Source of the DNA: Mesodorylaimus sp. YZB2_4
Lineage: Eukaryota; Nematoda; Enoplea; Dorylaimida; Dorylaimidae
Length of the DNA stretch: 64,000 bases
Assembly: GCA_030248295.1 (NCBI GenBank)
Contig: JASANH010001265.1
Span: 310,001 to 374,000, forward strand
Reading direction: 5' to 3'
Under the pieces are notes generated by a model, which did no database searches, was not told where the DNA came from, and saw nothing but the letters and a program-made list of their open reading frames with translations. Shown piece after piece: positions 17,698 through 30,949 of the stretch (the first letter of the stretch is position 1; each line of letters starts with the position of its first letter). Made by a program: the position numbers and the translations under genes.

Positions 17698-20600
17698 TCA
17701 AAGTTCTGTCGATTCTAAACTCGACAGCAGTGTTTTGGGGAAGTTGGGGGGCTGGGGGGACAATGTCCTGCTGTGAAGTCCGCTGTGAGTGTTCTCCTCC
17801 ATGGTCATCGTGGGAGGTGGTGGTATGCTATGGTTGTCATCGTCACTCTCGTCCCCCGCCTGGTGTCCGTTGCGTCCATTCTCAAACGCACCCTGTCTGA
17901 CTTGACGTTCAGCAGTTACTTTCAGTATTTCAGCCGTCGTCGTTGTGGTCACGAAGAGTTGACTGCCCAGCACTGCCGTGGAGACTGTTCGGGGACTGTC
18001 TCGGGCCGCCTTGTCTATCTGATATGCCAGATCGTTGTCATCCAAAGAATCGCTTCCTGATCGCTGACTACGTCGATCTTCATTTTCGAACGCGAAGTGG
18101 CCGCCATCCGGGGACCAGACGGGATTTGAGCTAAAAGGATTCGTCGAATTCTTGATACATTTTCGGACACTGCTGTCTTACTTGGCATGTAAATTCGTTC
18201 CTGGCAGATCATACGCTGGCACTATCATGTCAGTCGCACCTAAAATGGTGGCGTTTCAATCGTGGCTCGCATAACACATCGAACACCCACTTACTGAAAG
18301 CTAGGGTTGCTGCCGCCTTGAGCTTTCTTTTATACGCCCTCGTTTGAATGCACCAGGTGGCGATCAGGACTGACATGACCAGGACCAGACCACCGACCAC
18401 GCCAGCCAAGGCAGTTAGTGTTTGAGCATCCGATTTGTAAACGGCCATGGCAGCGGTTGGATCTGAATTCTGGCCAGCGTACCGTAAGTGGTGGACGCTG
18501 ATCAAGTGGTGTTTGGCTTGTTTCTGCTCTACGCTTCGGGGTCTGTCTAGGAATCTAGAAATAAGAGTAATGCCAGCCACTCCAGTTTCACATCAGGGTT
18601 TCAGTGGCTCCTTCAGTTTTCCTGCTGGACATCGCGCCACTGAATGCATTTACTGATCAAAAATAAGCCCACAGTCAGCCTTAGACTGCGGGAACGACTC
18701 AAGAAGTGCCAGGCTCCCTCACGGTCGTACCACAAGGTGACCGAAGAACAGCTTCGTCCCTTTAGTCCTGTGCCCCGTACAGAGGACTGAAGGGACACAG
18801 CTGAAACCTGGAGGTTCAGGGCTATTGCAGACGCCAGTAACACCTGCTTGAAACTCCTTAATGGTACCACCTGGGCTCACCCCCGTCTATACGGGGCGGC
18901 TCGTAACATGTCTTTCCATTTCCCACCAGTCCCCTATCAGGGACGACGAGTACTTTCCAAGCGGAAAGTCACACAGACTAGTCTGATGGCTCCTACCGAG
19001 AGACAGTGCCAATCTCTGCCCGTCGAAGGATGGGGTTAGAGCATGCTCCCATTCAAGCCCTTACTGTAATGCTGAATCGATGCCCACGATGTCTTGGTTG
19101 TCGTCCACGAAATGCACGATCACCTTGCTCTGCATTCTCTTAATAACACTAAATTTTGGGGCTGGCCCCTCGGTTTCTGACAGAGGATCGTTGCCGTACG
19201 ATTCGTAAGGCAACACGTCATCGATGGTGGCGTTGGAATTGGTGGCCAAGGACAAGTACCTTAAACGACCGTTTCGGAGTGGGTGATAAGAAAAATTGCG
19301 TGATAGCGACATGATTTGATAAGAGTGTGAGCAATATGGTGATAAGAACAAGATCTTACTTGATGATATCGTGTGCTTCGTCCCAGACCTGATTCACAGG
19401 TGCTTCGAAGATCAATTCCAGCTGCTGATCAAATCGAAGTAGATGAATCTAAAGAGATAAGCTCGTGTCCTGTGATCTGTGTTTAGATAAGTCTTACTTA
19501 CAATAGCAGTCACACTGGCCGAGTGACCAGCCAAATCTTTGGCCCCAACTGCGATCTCGAAAGTTCCTTTCCAGGATGGCTGGAATAGAATATTTGTGAT
19601 AATATCGCCCGTTGTCTCATTGATTATAAAAGGCGGTTTATGGAAATCCAATGCTGAATTCTCGTGTTGCAGATGCGCTTTGATTGGACCCGTGACCGAG
19701 TAGACCAAGCGACCAGAGTCCATGATGTCCTGATCTTCGGCCTAAACATCACAATTTGCAGCAGGTGGAGGTACAGGGATGCAGATGCACGTACTCTAAC
19801 TCTGGCCACCCGACTTCCGATCTTGGTGTCGTAATGGACGCCTCCTCGATACAACTGTTGCAAAAAGAAGGGATCATGATCGTTGTCGTCCAATACGGTT
19901 ATTCGGAGGAGTAGGAGCGAAGGGTCGTTCGCGTGGTAGGTCTTCAGCGCGCCTGCAGTTGAAAAGGTGCTGTACGTTAGGGCTCTGGTGTATGTGGGCT
20001 CTGTCTAGTGGGTTTAGACGTCACTCCAGTTTCACATCAGGGTTTCAGTTGCTCCTTCAGTTTTCCTGCTGGACATCGCGCCACTGAATGCATTCACTGA
20101 TCAAAAATAAGCCCACAGTCAGCCTTAGACTGCGGGACTGCGGCACGCTTGAGTGCTCATACCTGTGCTTGATGATGTGGTAAATTATGAGCATGAGGTC
20201 GATTGGCACAGCTACGCGGACTTGTCACACATACCTTCGGCTGGATTATCATCAGAGTCTACGCCTTCCCGCTGGCATACTGCATCTCCCCGACAGTCGC
20301 TCGTCCGTACGACCAGTTCGTAATGGCTCTTTGTCTCCCTGTCCAAGGCGGCTGTGCTTAATAGTTTTGTCTTATTTCTGGCCTCCAATCGGAACAAGGA
20401 ATGATCTTCTCCATCTAAAATTCGTTCCAGATTTGCTACGGACATTATTGCATGAACAGTTTATAGTACATACCCAGTATCTCGTAACAAATTTGGACAT
20501 TTTCTGGGTCTGTATCTTTATCTATAGCTTCTAAAACACTGCCCACAACAGTGTCGGCTGGCAGGTTCTCCTTGATTTCCAGCTCGTGCGTGTAGTTCTA

Positions 20601-23600
20601 AAACAAGCCGCGTTTAATAGGTCCACAAAAACCTGACGTGGCAATACATACCACTGGCCTTTTGAACATAGGGCAGTTATCATTCTGATCCAAGACCACC
20701 ACCGTGAACTCGACCTCATCGCACAGTGATGGCTGGCCGAAGTCGCACGCTTCGGCCGTCAACTCAAATCGATTCTGCCGTTCATAATCGAAGGCCTGTT
20801 TCTGATACAATTCGCCTGATATGGATTCCAGACGGAAGTACTTCCAGTCCTAAAAAGAGGGTGTATGCAGAAGGAAGGAGACGGGGATGGGGTCAGGATG
20901 TCTACTTCGTTTGTTGAAGACTGCTTGAGCGCGTAATGCAATTCGGCATTGACACCTTCATCGGCGTCCATAGCATTGATTTTAGCGATGGCATAAAAGT
21001 CGCTGTAGTTGTTCTAAAAAGTGAGCATTGGCTGGTTGAGGCCACTCGAGCCAGTGAGCATCGTACCTCAGGCACATTGAAAATTGCATGGGGTTTAGGC
21101 GTCACGATGACGGGCTTATGATCATTGTAGTCTTGAATTTTTATGGTCACATTGATCTTGGTTGCCATCGGCTCAGGTATGCCCAAGTCTCTTGCTTCGA
21201 TGGTCAGCCAGTAGAGACCGTTCAAACCAGTCAAATTCGAAGCCAAACGAAGAGCACCACTTGTCGAATTGAGGGTGAACAAAGCTATAAGGATAGCAAA
21301 ATAGCAATAGGGGTCAGTGAGATAGCAAAATTGGGGCCAAGTAGATCAATCGTCTTACGGAAGGTCTTGTCATCTTTGTAGACTGATCCGTTTCCACCAA
21401 CAATACTGAATCGTACTTGTCCATTCCCCGATGCTGGATCGTCCTTATCAGTTGCCGCCAATGTCATAACCAAGGCACCGGCAACATTATTCTCAGTCAA
21501 GGCAACCACCTTGGGCGTGTTGGAAACGAACTCGGGTGCGTTGTCATTCACGTCCGTCAGTGTTACCCGAACCTAATCATAAGTATGTTGAGCCCTGCTT
21601 ATAATCCCCCACAGGAAGATAACATTCCGTACCACAGCCGTCGCCTCATGACTGCCCGGGGTCAAGTGGCCAATGTAACCATCCACCGCGCGTACAGTCA
21701 GTGCATAGCTCGCTCGAATCTCTCTGTCCAGCGGGGCCAGGACAGTGACCACGCCTGTGGTCTCATTTATAGCAAAGTGGGGAACTGTTTCCAAGTCGTT
21801 CAACAGAAAATAGCTGACTTGGCCGTACGATCCAGAGTCAATATCAGATGCGCTGACTTGGACCACGAATGTGCCAGGCTCGCTGTCCTCGCTCAATGTG
21901 GCCGAATAGGTGGAAGAGGGATGGAACACTGGGCTGAAGTAAAACACGTCTCTCCTTACTGATAAGCCTCATTACAACTGAACGAACCTATTATCATTTT
22001 GATCCAATACGCGGATACTAACGAAAGTACTGTTCGACAGAGGTGGCACGCCCGAGTCCGTTGCAACGATGGTGAAGTTGATCCACCTGACTTGCTCATA
22101 ATCGATGGTGGACGCGACAGTAACCTCTCCTACAGTACATCGGCTACATGCCCGTGACTACGCACGGTCTCTGTACTCTTACCCGACGTGGCTCCAACAT
22201 CGATCAATTGGGTAGAGTTGTCCAAACTATCGATCGAATACAAAATGTTACGATTCTTGTCCTTGTCCGTGGCAGTGACCGTCAAAACTATTGAACCAAT
22301 TTCCGCATTTTCGAGCACTGATTTCGAGTAGAAGGAACGAGTAAATTGAGGAGCATTGTCATTCACGTCCAGTAAGACGATCTCCAGCATGCCTAGAAAG
22401 GTGGTCTAGTTGTGATCGCTCTGGTGGTACTTCAAAGCCAGCCTTACTCTGAGCTGTCTGGGGCGTATTGACAGCTCCGTTCTCATCGGTTACGTTAATA
22501 AGAAATATGACCCGTTCCAGTTGCTCCCTGTCCAAAGGCCCGGCAGTAAAGACTTGGCCCGTTTCTTCTTCGATTTGAAACAGTTTTCCGAAGTCGTATC
22601 TGAAACCGAACCCATAAGCCGTTTTACTCGATGTGGACATGCACAGCTTACTTTGTCAAGTCGACCGCGGCACCGTCATCTGTTTTGGCTTCAGAGTATC
22701 CAACAAACCTGTAGATCAGCTTTGCGTCTACGTCCGAGTCATGCGCAGTTATGTTCAGTAGGAATGTTCCAACGGGTGCGTTCTCGTAGACATTTATTGT
22801 GTACAGCTTTTCAACAAATTTAGGCGCTTTGTCGTTGATATCAAGGACGTTGACTTCGACAATTGCTCGTGCACTTTGCGCTGGAACACCTTGATCCATA
22901 GCAACGATGGTCAACCGATAATGGTCCTTCTTTGTTGCATCACGATCTGAAATGAAGGAGGGCCAAATTTATCTGCGCAAGATGGTACTAGTGGCTTGCA
23001 AGTGTTCCAGTGTGGTGGCCTGGTGGTTGCCTGTGTCTGTCGCATATCGTCTATCCTTACCCAAGGACGCCCCGTAAGCTAGCACAATCTGGCCAGTCTG
23101 CGAGTCGATAGTGAACTTGTCTTGGACGTCCACGATGCGATAGGCCAACAAACTATTGAACGAGGCGCGATCAGCGTCAGCGGCAACCACGTGAACGATG
23201 GGCGCGCCAGCCGTCGCGTTCTCGTACACTGACACAGTATACACCAGCTCCGAAAACACTGGAGCATTGTCGTTTGTGTCCTGCAAACATTAGGAAGCTG
23301 ATCATGGGTAAAACTAAAGTGAGTGTTGGTCCAGTCGAGTAGCGCAGTCCAAAGGCATGAACTCATCATACGTACATCGATACCATACAGTACCAGCACC
23401 AAAGCAGATATGCCTCAGAAATGACTTCTGATAAAAAGAGGCACTGACAATCCTGTAGCACAGACCCGTGTGACAGTTACTTACGTTAACATAGATAAGT
23501 GCAGTAGTGGCACTGCTCAAGGGGTTTGTCTCTGACTGATCTCGAGCCAAGACAGTAAAGTTGAAATAGTCCCAGGGCATTGATTCCATGTCCACTCCAG

Positions 23601-26600
23601 GAGGCAATGGGAAGATCTGCCCCGTAGTGGGATCAATATGGAACAGCTCAACTCCATAAGCACTGGGTTCTAGTGAATACGTAATATTGCTGTTGGCAGT
23701 GTTTGGTTCGTCGGCGTCAGTTGCCTGTGACGGAAAATTCGTCCATGCCATGCATACCATGATATCTTCTTTATCTTACCTCCACCAAGAATCCATTGGG
23801 CATTTGTAAGAAACTGAGGCTATTTTCGGGCAAATAGGCAATGTACAATGGCTTGGGGAACTCAGGCGCGTTATCATTCTCATCATCGACATCGACGCGA
23901 ATCGTGGCTGAGTTACTGTTGCCTCGACCATTCTCGTCCACAGCAGTGACTGTGAACTGGTAATCCGATAGTTTCTCATGATCTAGCACTGCAGCCGTTT
24001 TGAGTCCTCCATCCGCAGGGTCCACGTAAAACCTGTTATTGGTACCTGTGTTACAATAATTCTGAAAATGCCAAAACTGGGACTTACTGCTCGCTTCCAT
24101 GTCCAGATAGTTTGAATACGATGGGTAGGAACTGAGGCGTGTCGATGTCGTATACCTGAAGAGAGGGACCTGAAGGCCGACTATTGTTATGCTGTAGTCA
24201 GATGCTTACATTTATTGGTGAAACCAAAGTTCCAACTGGTTGGTTTTCCAAGACGTGTGCCTCCATAAAAGACTTGTTAAACTGTGGTGGATTGTCATTG
24301 GCGTCTAGTACGACTACAGTAACGTCACAATATGACGGCGGTAAAGACCGACGTGAATGAGACGATGTAGCTGGGGTCAAGACCACCTGAAATCAAAATT
24401 CTCGCGCGAGGGCAAGACCCCATTGAAGGAAAATTGTCACCTTGAACTCGAAAACTTGTTTTGTCTCGTAATCGATAGCAGACCCATTCAAGACACGGAT
24501 GAGGATGTTTCCTACATTGTAAACGTATTTGGGATTGACGTCAAAGATATCGTCGTGATCAATCAAAGAAACGTGGAATTCGCCATTCAGTGCCTAAAAT
24601 CCATAATTTGTGCTTACGGAATTCTATCAGACAAGACAATGTTACCTCGTCATTATCGTAAACATATAGTTCAGCTGCATTGGTCAATGTGATGGGTACA
24701 AAACGTTGAGAGTTCTCAGCCACTTGAGCAGTGTATCGAGTCAGATTGCATCGTGGTGGTTCGTCGTCCACATCGGATATGATAACTGTGACGTTGATCG
24801 AAGATGTTGGACGTGGTTCAGGTGCCGGAGTCTCCTCTTCAGCCTAAGACAGTGAATCTATATGCTACAATATCGAGAACTGCACGCTTGCTGCATTCTG
24901 ACTGCCTACGTAAGATCCACCTGGAGCGCATTTTGCCGTGATAGCCTGCAAGCCCCTATGCAACTGTGCATTTGCTGTATGCATTTGAAGTAGGTACATA
25001 TAATTAGCAGTTTAGTGAAGTCAATTAGAACTCCGGGTCTTCTGGCTACGCCACCATACATAACCACTGTATTGTAACTTATGACCGCCGTCTCGTGCAA
25101 ACTGCTGTCATGTGTAGCAAGATATTTGTAATACATGTGAGACGCACCGTGGGTTGTGTGGGCCTCACTAATGAGTAGCTGGTACCTGTCTCTAGTAGAA
25201 CTTTACAGCTTACGACAGGGTTTCTGTAAGGGTCGACCAAGACCTTGCAAAGTAAAAATTTTGGCCCCATGATTTTTTATGCTTAGTAGTACGTACCCCA
25301 TGAGTGTATGGTGACGCAAAAGCCAAAAATGTGTTTCACCCTCTCTCTGTGGAAATACACATAAAAACGCGCTGCTTGGGCGATATCGCCTTTATATTCC
25401 CCAACCCTTGGTCCTGGAATGATCTAAAATATATCTAAATGACCATAAGATGATAAGCTATCCAATGCTTTTTTAAATTTCTCCTATGTCTTATTGTTCG
25501 TGAGATATTCCCGCCAAAAACGAGAATTCAAAATTGCCCTGACGTACTTGAGCGAGTAACTCGAAACAGCAAGTCGGAAGCCCCCTGAAAATTTCACCAT
25601 TTGTGCCCCTTGGTACCCGCTTCCAAAAAGGTATGATATATACTTTGCCTTTACATGTTAGGGTCAAAATCGCAGGAAACCGGAAAAATATTCAGAAGTC
25701 ATACAGAACGCGCACAGGACGTGTATTTCTAGTGTATAATTTCTAGGGCGGTGCGGCTTGCGACGCGCCTGCGTTGCGCGTTGCGTGTATTGAACTGACA
25801 GAAATTTTTGGCCTTCCTGCATGAATTAGCATGACTTGGCTGCACGTTTTTTGACTACTCCCCCTAATATTTCTTAGAGAAGTGTGCTGACACCCTGACC
25901 AGCGACCAGGCTTCCCCCAAGCCCTCCAGCCCTCCAAGGACCTCTCGTGATCAGTCCCCGCTACTCTACTTACCACTATCACTAAATTCACGGCCCCGTT
26001 TCCTTTCAAGACGTCCAGGCTCTCACGATCCAACGGTGTTTTCACATAGACCCAACCACTGGTAGCATTGATGCCAAAATACTCATTTTCTTCTAAACAA
26101 ATTATGAAACGTTTAACATCGATCAAGGACTCACCAGAGCATTCTGTACCTTGCAGGCTGTATAATATCGGCCGCGGCTGCAACACTCCAGGATCACCAT
26201 CATAAGCGAATACATGGAACACTTCCGAGCCCTTAGGAGTATTTTCGGGCACAAAGTGGACTCGATTATCGACCATAAACTTCGGTGGGTTGTTCTCTGT
26301 GTCCAGAACTGTTACCACCACAGGAAACCGAGCTTCATTAACCGTTTTGCTTCGGCCAGCACCATCCTGGGCAGAAAATCGTAAGAGGTTGGTGCTTGTC
26401 AGACTGCCACAATTTGACTTACGAAAGCAACTACAGTCAGAGTGTACACATTCTTTAGGTCGTAATTCAATTTGGCATTGAGAATAATCTCAGCAGTACA
26501 ATGCGAATCGAAACAGCTACCATTGCGTATCCGAAATGTGCCTTTGAAATCGTCCTAAAATTTGATCCATCTTTAATAGCATGACTGATCTGGCAACTCT

Positions 26601-27481
26601 TTCCCCTACCTCCAACATAAAGCTGTTAATACCGCCCACTCCCGTATCCGGATCGAAGGTACTGGCCGTGAATATGACTCTCCCTATCTCCGAGTCCTAG
26701 AAGGCACTGCAGATGAAATTATGCCCCAAAAGATGGCTGGGGTGTCGGTCATACTTCTGGCACTGATACTGCGCTCTTGGTATCCACGAACCTCGGCGCA
26801 TTGTCATTGATATCAACTACTTGCACATCCGCGTTTCCGTACGCCTAAAATTATGAGCATGCAGTGGTATTTTATCGACTACGAGTAAGAACACCTGCCC
26901 CAAAATACATGTCCCTGCGTGTACTTTGCTTACTTGTATTTTTCCATCCGTGCAACGAAAAGCCAAACTAAAACTCTGGCCTCGACTGCCATCCGAGTTC
27001 ACGATCTAAAAGAAAATTCGCCTGTCACGAGCATAAGCGCCACGAAAACCCGGTCTACACTTGACTAGCGAATTAGGGCGTCCTCAAAATGGAAACTGGT
27101 AGAGTGGAGGTCAGAGGATTACGCGTCGACTTACATCAGCATCCAGGCCCTTTTGCAAGATCAGTGACCAACACGTGTCGTTGATCGGAGAGAGCCGAAA
27201 GTAATTGAAAGGGTCTCCACTACTGATCACCAGGGACAGCGATCTGGCACCAGAATATTGAACACAAATACTCATCGAAGGCAAAGCCCTCCCTGAAAGG
27301 CACTCACAGTCAGGATGACCATACAACGACCATTCACAGGTTCGTTACCGATGGTCCAGTTTTCGTTGACAAACTCGAATGCTGGCTCAACTTTCAGTTT
27401 CAGTAGTTGTCCATAGACAGCGGGGCAAATGAAGCAGAGTATGGTAAGTCCGTAGAATAATGTCCGTAATGCCATCCTCAT
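17698..27481 (-). CDS. large cadherin, CDH23/Cad87A-like, with C-terminal PDZ ligand
   Basis: Single-pass calcium-dependent adhesion protein. I traced 33 exons with continuous phase, from 27349-27481 (ATG at 27481, hydrophobic signal peptide ending near AVYGQ) to 17698-18130; total 5,907 nt, 1,968 aa. Larger exons: 26135-26366, 23780-24032, 23485-23724, 22652-22946, 21633-21933, 19502-19741, 18295-18554. Thirteen inter-repeat calcium motifs can be read (DINDNAPRF, DANDNPPQF, DENDNAPEF, DTNDNAPVF, DVNDNAPQF and variants), implying 13-14 EC repeats. A non-EC membrane-proximal region (19065-19448), one TM helix (ALAGVVGGLVLVMSVLIATW) and a tail of about 180 residues follow. The tail has PGTN...NPVW, as in cadherin-23, and ends STEL, a class I PDZ ligand. 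Length is close to Drosophila Cad87A. Some linkers are degenerate (DTENNPPKF, DVDDEPPRC, DYNDHKPVI), suggesting calcium-poor flexible joints. Confidence 0.93.
18578..18693. repeat. 116-bp direct repeat, copy 1 (cadherin intron)
   Basis: Identical to 20022-20137 except for two bases. It starts CACTCCAGTTTCACATCAGG and ends TTAGACTGCGGGA. Located in the intron between exons 19065-19259 and 18295-18554. Confidence 0.95.
18756..18796. repeat. 14-bp inverted repeat beside repeat copy 1
   Basis: GTCCCTTTAGTCCT (18756-18769) and AGGACTGAAGGGAC (18783-18796) are reverse complements at 13 of 14 positions, with a 13-nt loop. It lies in the same cadherin intron as repeat copy 1. Confidence 0.7.
20022..20137. 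repeat. 116-bp direct repeat, copy 2 (cadherin intron)
   Basis: Same length and orientation as copy 1, 114 of 116 bases identical, in the intron between exons 20235-20414 and 19795-19952. Neither copy overlaps an exon. Confidence 0.95.
24844..25973. other. longest cadherin intron
   Basis: 1,130 nt between the exons encoding EC2/EC3-region sequence (25974-26092) and 24646-24843, about 15 times the typical intron here. No coding signal or clear repeat was recognised; it may hold regulatory DNA or an old insertion. Confidence 0.5.
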
Positions 27482-29923
27482 CACCTCTTCGTGGAACGAG
27501 TGCTACAGCCGATATGACTCATCGTACGGGTTCCTGAAGCACAAATTGAAGATACATCAATTGCACAAAAGAAAGACGTGTCACACGCTGTAGGTAATTA
27601 TAAAACGACGTTACAACACAAAAAACGAGGCACCCGCGGTTTCCAAATGCTATTCCAGTTTCCATGGAAACTGCTTTTCGTCTATCCCTTCCCTAACGGC
27701 GTCCTAAAATCTCTCAATCGTCACAGACGATCGTATCCCTTCGATCTGCCCTTGAATCTGCAAAATACCATTCGCAAAAACTTCTCCTCGGAAATTCAAT
27801 GGCCCGAATCGAAAACGATACTTGAACATTGATACTCCGGATTCAACCCATACCAAATCTTCACGGCGACATAACTCGAAAAATCAACTCCGCGACGTAC
27901 ATTACCACTAATGCAAGTCGAGTCCTCCAACGGTACAGTCACTCCAGTCTCACACGTACCAAGCGAAACCGTCGCGACGATTCTTTGAAGCGTATAAGCT
28001 CTTGGGCACATACGGAACATACAGAAGCCGCCGATGCGACCACTGCAAACTGGTCACTCAGCGTCCTGTCCCTTTAACTTGGCTCAAATTCCAAAGGGTC
28101 AAAACAATCTGAGCGAATCCCAAAAAAAACTACAAGATGGCCGTGAAGTCAAAAGTCAATTCCAAAAACGGGATGAGAAGGGAATAGGAGCAGCCACGCC
28201 TCGTTCCTTGATCTCAGTGGGTTCCGTGTGGGCTATGGTCGAATCGAAGGGGTGGACTCTCGCATTCAAAATTAGTCACTTAACTAATACAAAAAAGGTC
28301 GACTATGTTTGCACATTTTGGACTAATCAACGTCGAGTGTTTCCCCGCTCGGCCATGATGGTCATGCAAAAACGAGTCTCCCAATCGCGCACGATGCATT
28401 GCCTTTCCCGTCCTCGATTTGCCTTGTCTTTTGTCACTTGATCAAACAGTAGCCTGGAAAACGGCGTTTAACGTTTCACCTATGCTAGCGTATTCATTGA
28501 CACCTTGTACACGGCTTGACCCAATACACAGGTACGACACGGCTAGCCTTCTTCATTGTCTCCCTTTTCCGCCGTTGACGGAAAAGCCGTCTCTCACGAT
28601 ATCGTGAGCTAAGGTACAAGCGATAAGCCACTGAGAAAATACGTCCGCCCCGCAGAAGGACATTCCATTTTCGAGTCACGGTCTAGTCGAAACGTGATTC
28701 ATGGCACTAGCAAAAACTAACATTGACCAGCTGCTACGCGTGCTCTAATCTCCGTGGTAACCGCAGCCGTCGCCAGGCCATTTATGGAATAGAGTATCAT
28801 TCCCTCCCCTCCCCTCCCCCACAGTCCTACATGAACTAAAAGCCACGAAATTGGGCAACTGAAGCACGAGTAACAGAGAGGGACGAATTGTACAAGGAAA
28901 CACCCAATCATGAATTCGCCCATGGTGCGAGTTGACAAAATGCTAACGCGCAGTGCATTGGCATTGTTGGGTGGCTAGACCATTGTGCCATGCACCCATC
29001 ATACACTCCATACTACAATGCGTGTGCATAATACAAGGCGGAGGTAAATAATTTCAACCTCGACGGAAGACGATGTCACCGCATTGGCCCAAAATGGACA
29101 TCGCCGTGCAGCCTTATATAGGGGTAGGAGAGAAAATGACAACATACGCCTGCCCTGAAAACTGCCGGACGGCGGCCAACGTGGAGGTTATTTCATTGTG
29201 AAAAAACTTTGCGCGTTCGCGTTTCGTTCACTGTCATCATCGAATCCACTTACTCCATTCTTCCACAATAGGCCATACAATCGGCCAATGGAAAGGTGTC
29301 GTGTGGGGAATGTTGTCGTCGGCGCAGATTAGATCACAAAGATCAAACGTAATTCTCATTCCCCTACCTGAGTACATGATCCTCTGCGCAGATGGTCTTC
29401 CATGGTTACGGTCTTATAATAAGACTGACTCGAGAAAAACTGATCGTGAGAGGAAAATAGAGTGCCCAAAGACGTGCACACACTGTCACTAACCAAAAAA
29501 CCACGTCCGACTGGGACACTCGCACTGGCCTTTTTGATCTCCACTTTTCCCTGGTCATTTAGACTCGATGGGCCCTTTGGATTTTTTGATAATCTAGAGG
29601 CCTCACGTAGTCCTAGGCCTTCTAGTACAGCAGCACCATGCGACGTGTCGTGTCCGACAACTTGGGGCATATACCTGTCCGCAAAACTAACACAGCGATT
29701 CCAGCTTCGTGGACCCGACCTGACCTGCTTCCAGAGTCCATCGATATCCACTCTACGAGTTCCTTCGGCGCAACAGAATGGAGCAAATGACGTACTTGCA
29801 AACAGCACCAGTGTCTACGCGGCATATTACAGCCAGTCCAGGTCACATCAAAGTCCTCTCATCACCCGCCATCACGTTGATGATTGGCTTCCTCATCCTC
29901 CTTCGAGAAGCGATACCAGCCAA
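27482..29923. other. cadherin upstream region, no gene recognised
   Basis: About 2.4 kb. The minus strand 27796-28020 is open for about 74 codons with four Cys and reads like an extracellular segment, but I find no partner exons or start context. Two adjacent hairpins sit at 28564-28608. The cadherin promoter should be here. Confidence 0.4.
28564..28608. repeat. tandem perfect inverted repeats
   Basis: CTTTTCCG (28564-28571) pairs with CGGAAAAG (28579-28586) over a 7-nt loop; seven bases later CTCACGATATCGTGAG (28593-28608) is a perfect 16-bp palindrome. No neighbouring gene explains them. Confidence 0.7.
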
Positions 29924-30364
29924 TCACGACTGCTTCTTGTCATCTTTCATCCCTTGGTCACCGACCGAACCCGGGTTCTGTTTCACGATCAAGGCCTGAC
30001 GAACCACTTCTTTTGTCGGCTGGATAGGGTCGATCATTTCGTCGTCGTTGGCCGAGGCTGCAGTCTTCGGCTTTGGTTCTTGATACTGGGAACCTGGTCG
30101 AATGAGCATGAAATAAACCAGGGCGATGGTGATGGCTAGGAGCAATAAGAGGAATAACCAGCACGAAAAGGCGGAACACATCACCGGCACTTGATCAGCG
30201 CGCAAATCGATTCCTCTTGATGGTAACGAGGACAAGGCGATCACGCCACTTGCCACCGCGCAAGCCAAACCGACCACAAAGACCAGGCAGTCCTTCCTGA
30301 TGTCCAGCAGATGGATAACGTTATGTACTTTACAGCACGAGCTATTTTGAAGAACTTGCGTCAT
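29924..30364 (-). CDS. small two-TM membrane protein, unknown
   Basis: Not recognised. From the ATG at 30364 the frame gives 146 aa without introns; the frame stays open upstream to about 30565, so a longer start is possible. Visible: a Cys pair near the start (NSSCCK), a first hydrophobic segment (DCLVFVVGLACAVASGVIAL), a loop of about 20 residues, a second strong segment (WLFLLLLLAITIALVYFML), and a charged tail ending KKQS. This suggests a hairpin membrane protein with both ends on the same side. It lies between the cadherin upstream region and a decayed LINE. The clear TM pattern supports a real gene; no conservation could be tested. Confidence 0.4.
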   Translation of the reverse strand: MTQVLQNSSCCKVHNVIHLLDIRKDCLVFVVGLACAVASGVIALSSLPSRGIDLRADQVPVMCSAFSCWLFLLLLLAITIALVYFMLIRPGSQYQEPKPKTAASANDDEMIDPIQPTKEVVRQALIVKQNPGSVGDQGMKDDKKQS

Positions 30365-30949
30365 GATGATGCGGCTTAAGGTATAATCAATGCATGAGCG
30401 TACGGTATTGCCTTGCATGGATCCCTGTACTTGGGGTGCTGAGACTAAATGCCAATCTCTGGATCTTGGTGGAACGGGTCCATGCGACAGGCCAACAACA
30501 TAAAATGTCTGAATCGATTTCCAATATCTTAGCGCAAAGTTAGCGCGATCATTATCATGCTTCATTCATTAGACAAATGCTGAAGCAGACTCGAGGTCTA
30601 AAACACATTTGAGATACAAGTGATCAAGTTCAACTATAAATAAGACTGAAAAACACAATTTCAAAAGTGTGAATGTGATGACCACCCAGTTTCCCAAGAC
30701 AGGATTTCACGAAAAGGTACATGAAAACATGAAGCCTTGCTTATACGCCTCATGAAAGTGCCTGAGTGCATTCAGATAATAAGGCTCGCAAACTGGACGA
30801 GCGGCACGGGAAACTGATGTATGCATGTTAAATCGACTGTTCGAAAAATCATGAAAGCCATGATAAAAGCGATAAAGCTGGAACAGATATATTCCCCCTA
30901 TCATGCAATGAAGTCCAACCAGAACTCTAAAGATAAGCTTCTTCCTAAG

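Noticed and set aside
29462..30139. 225-codon open frame on the plus strand
   Set aside because: It lies opposite the two-TM protein frame and has no recognisable features of its own.
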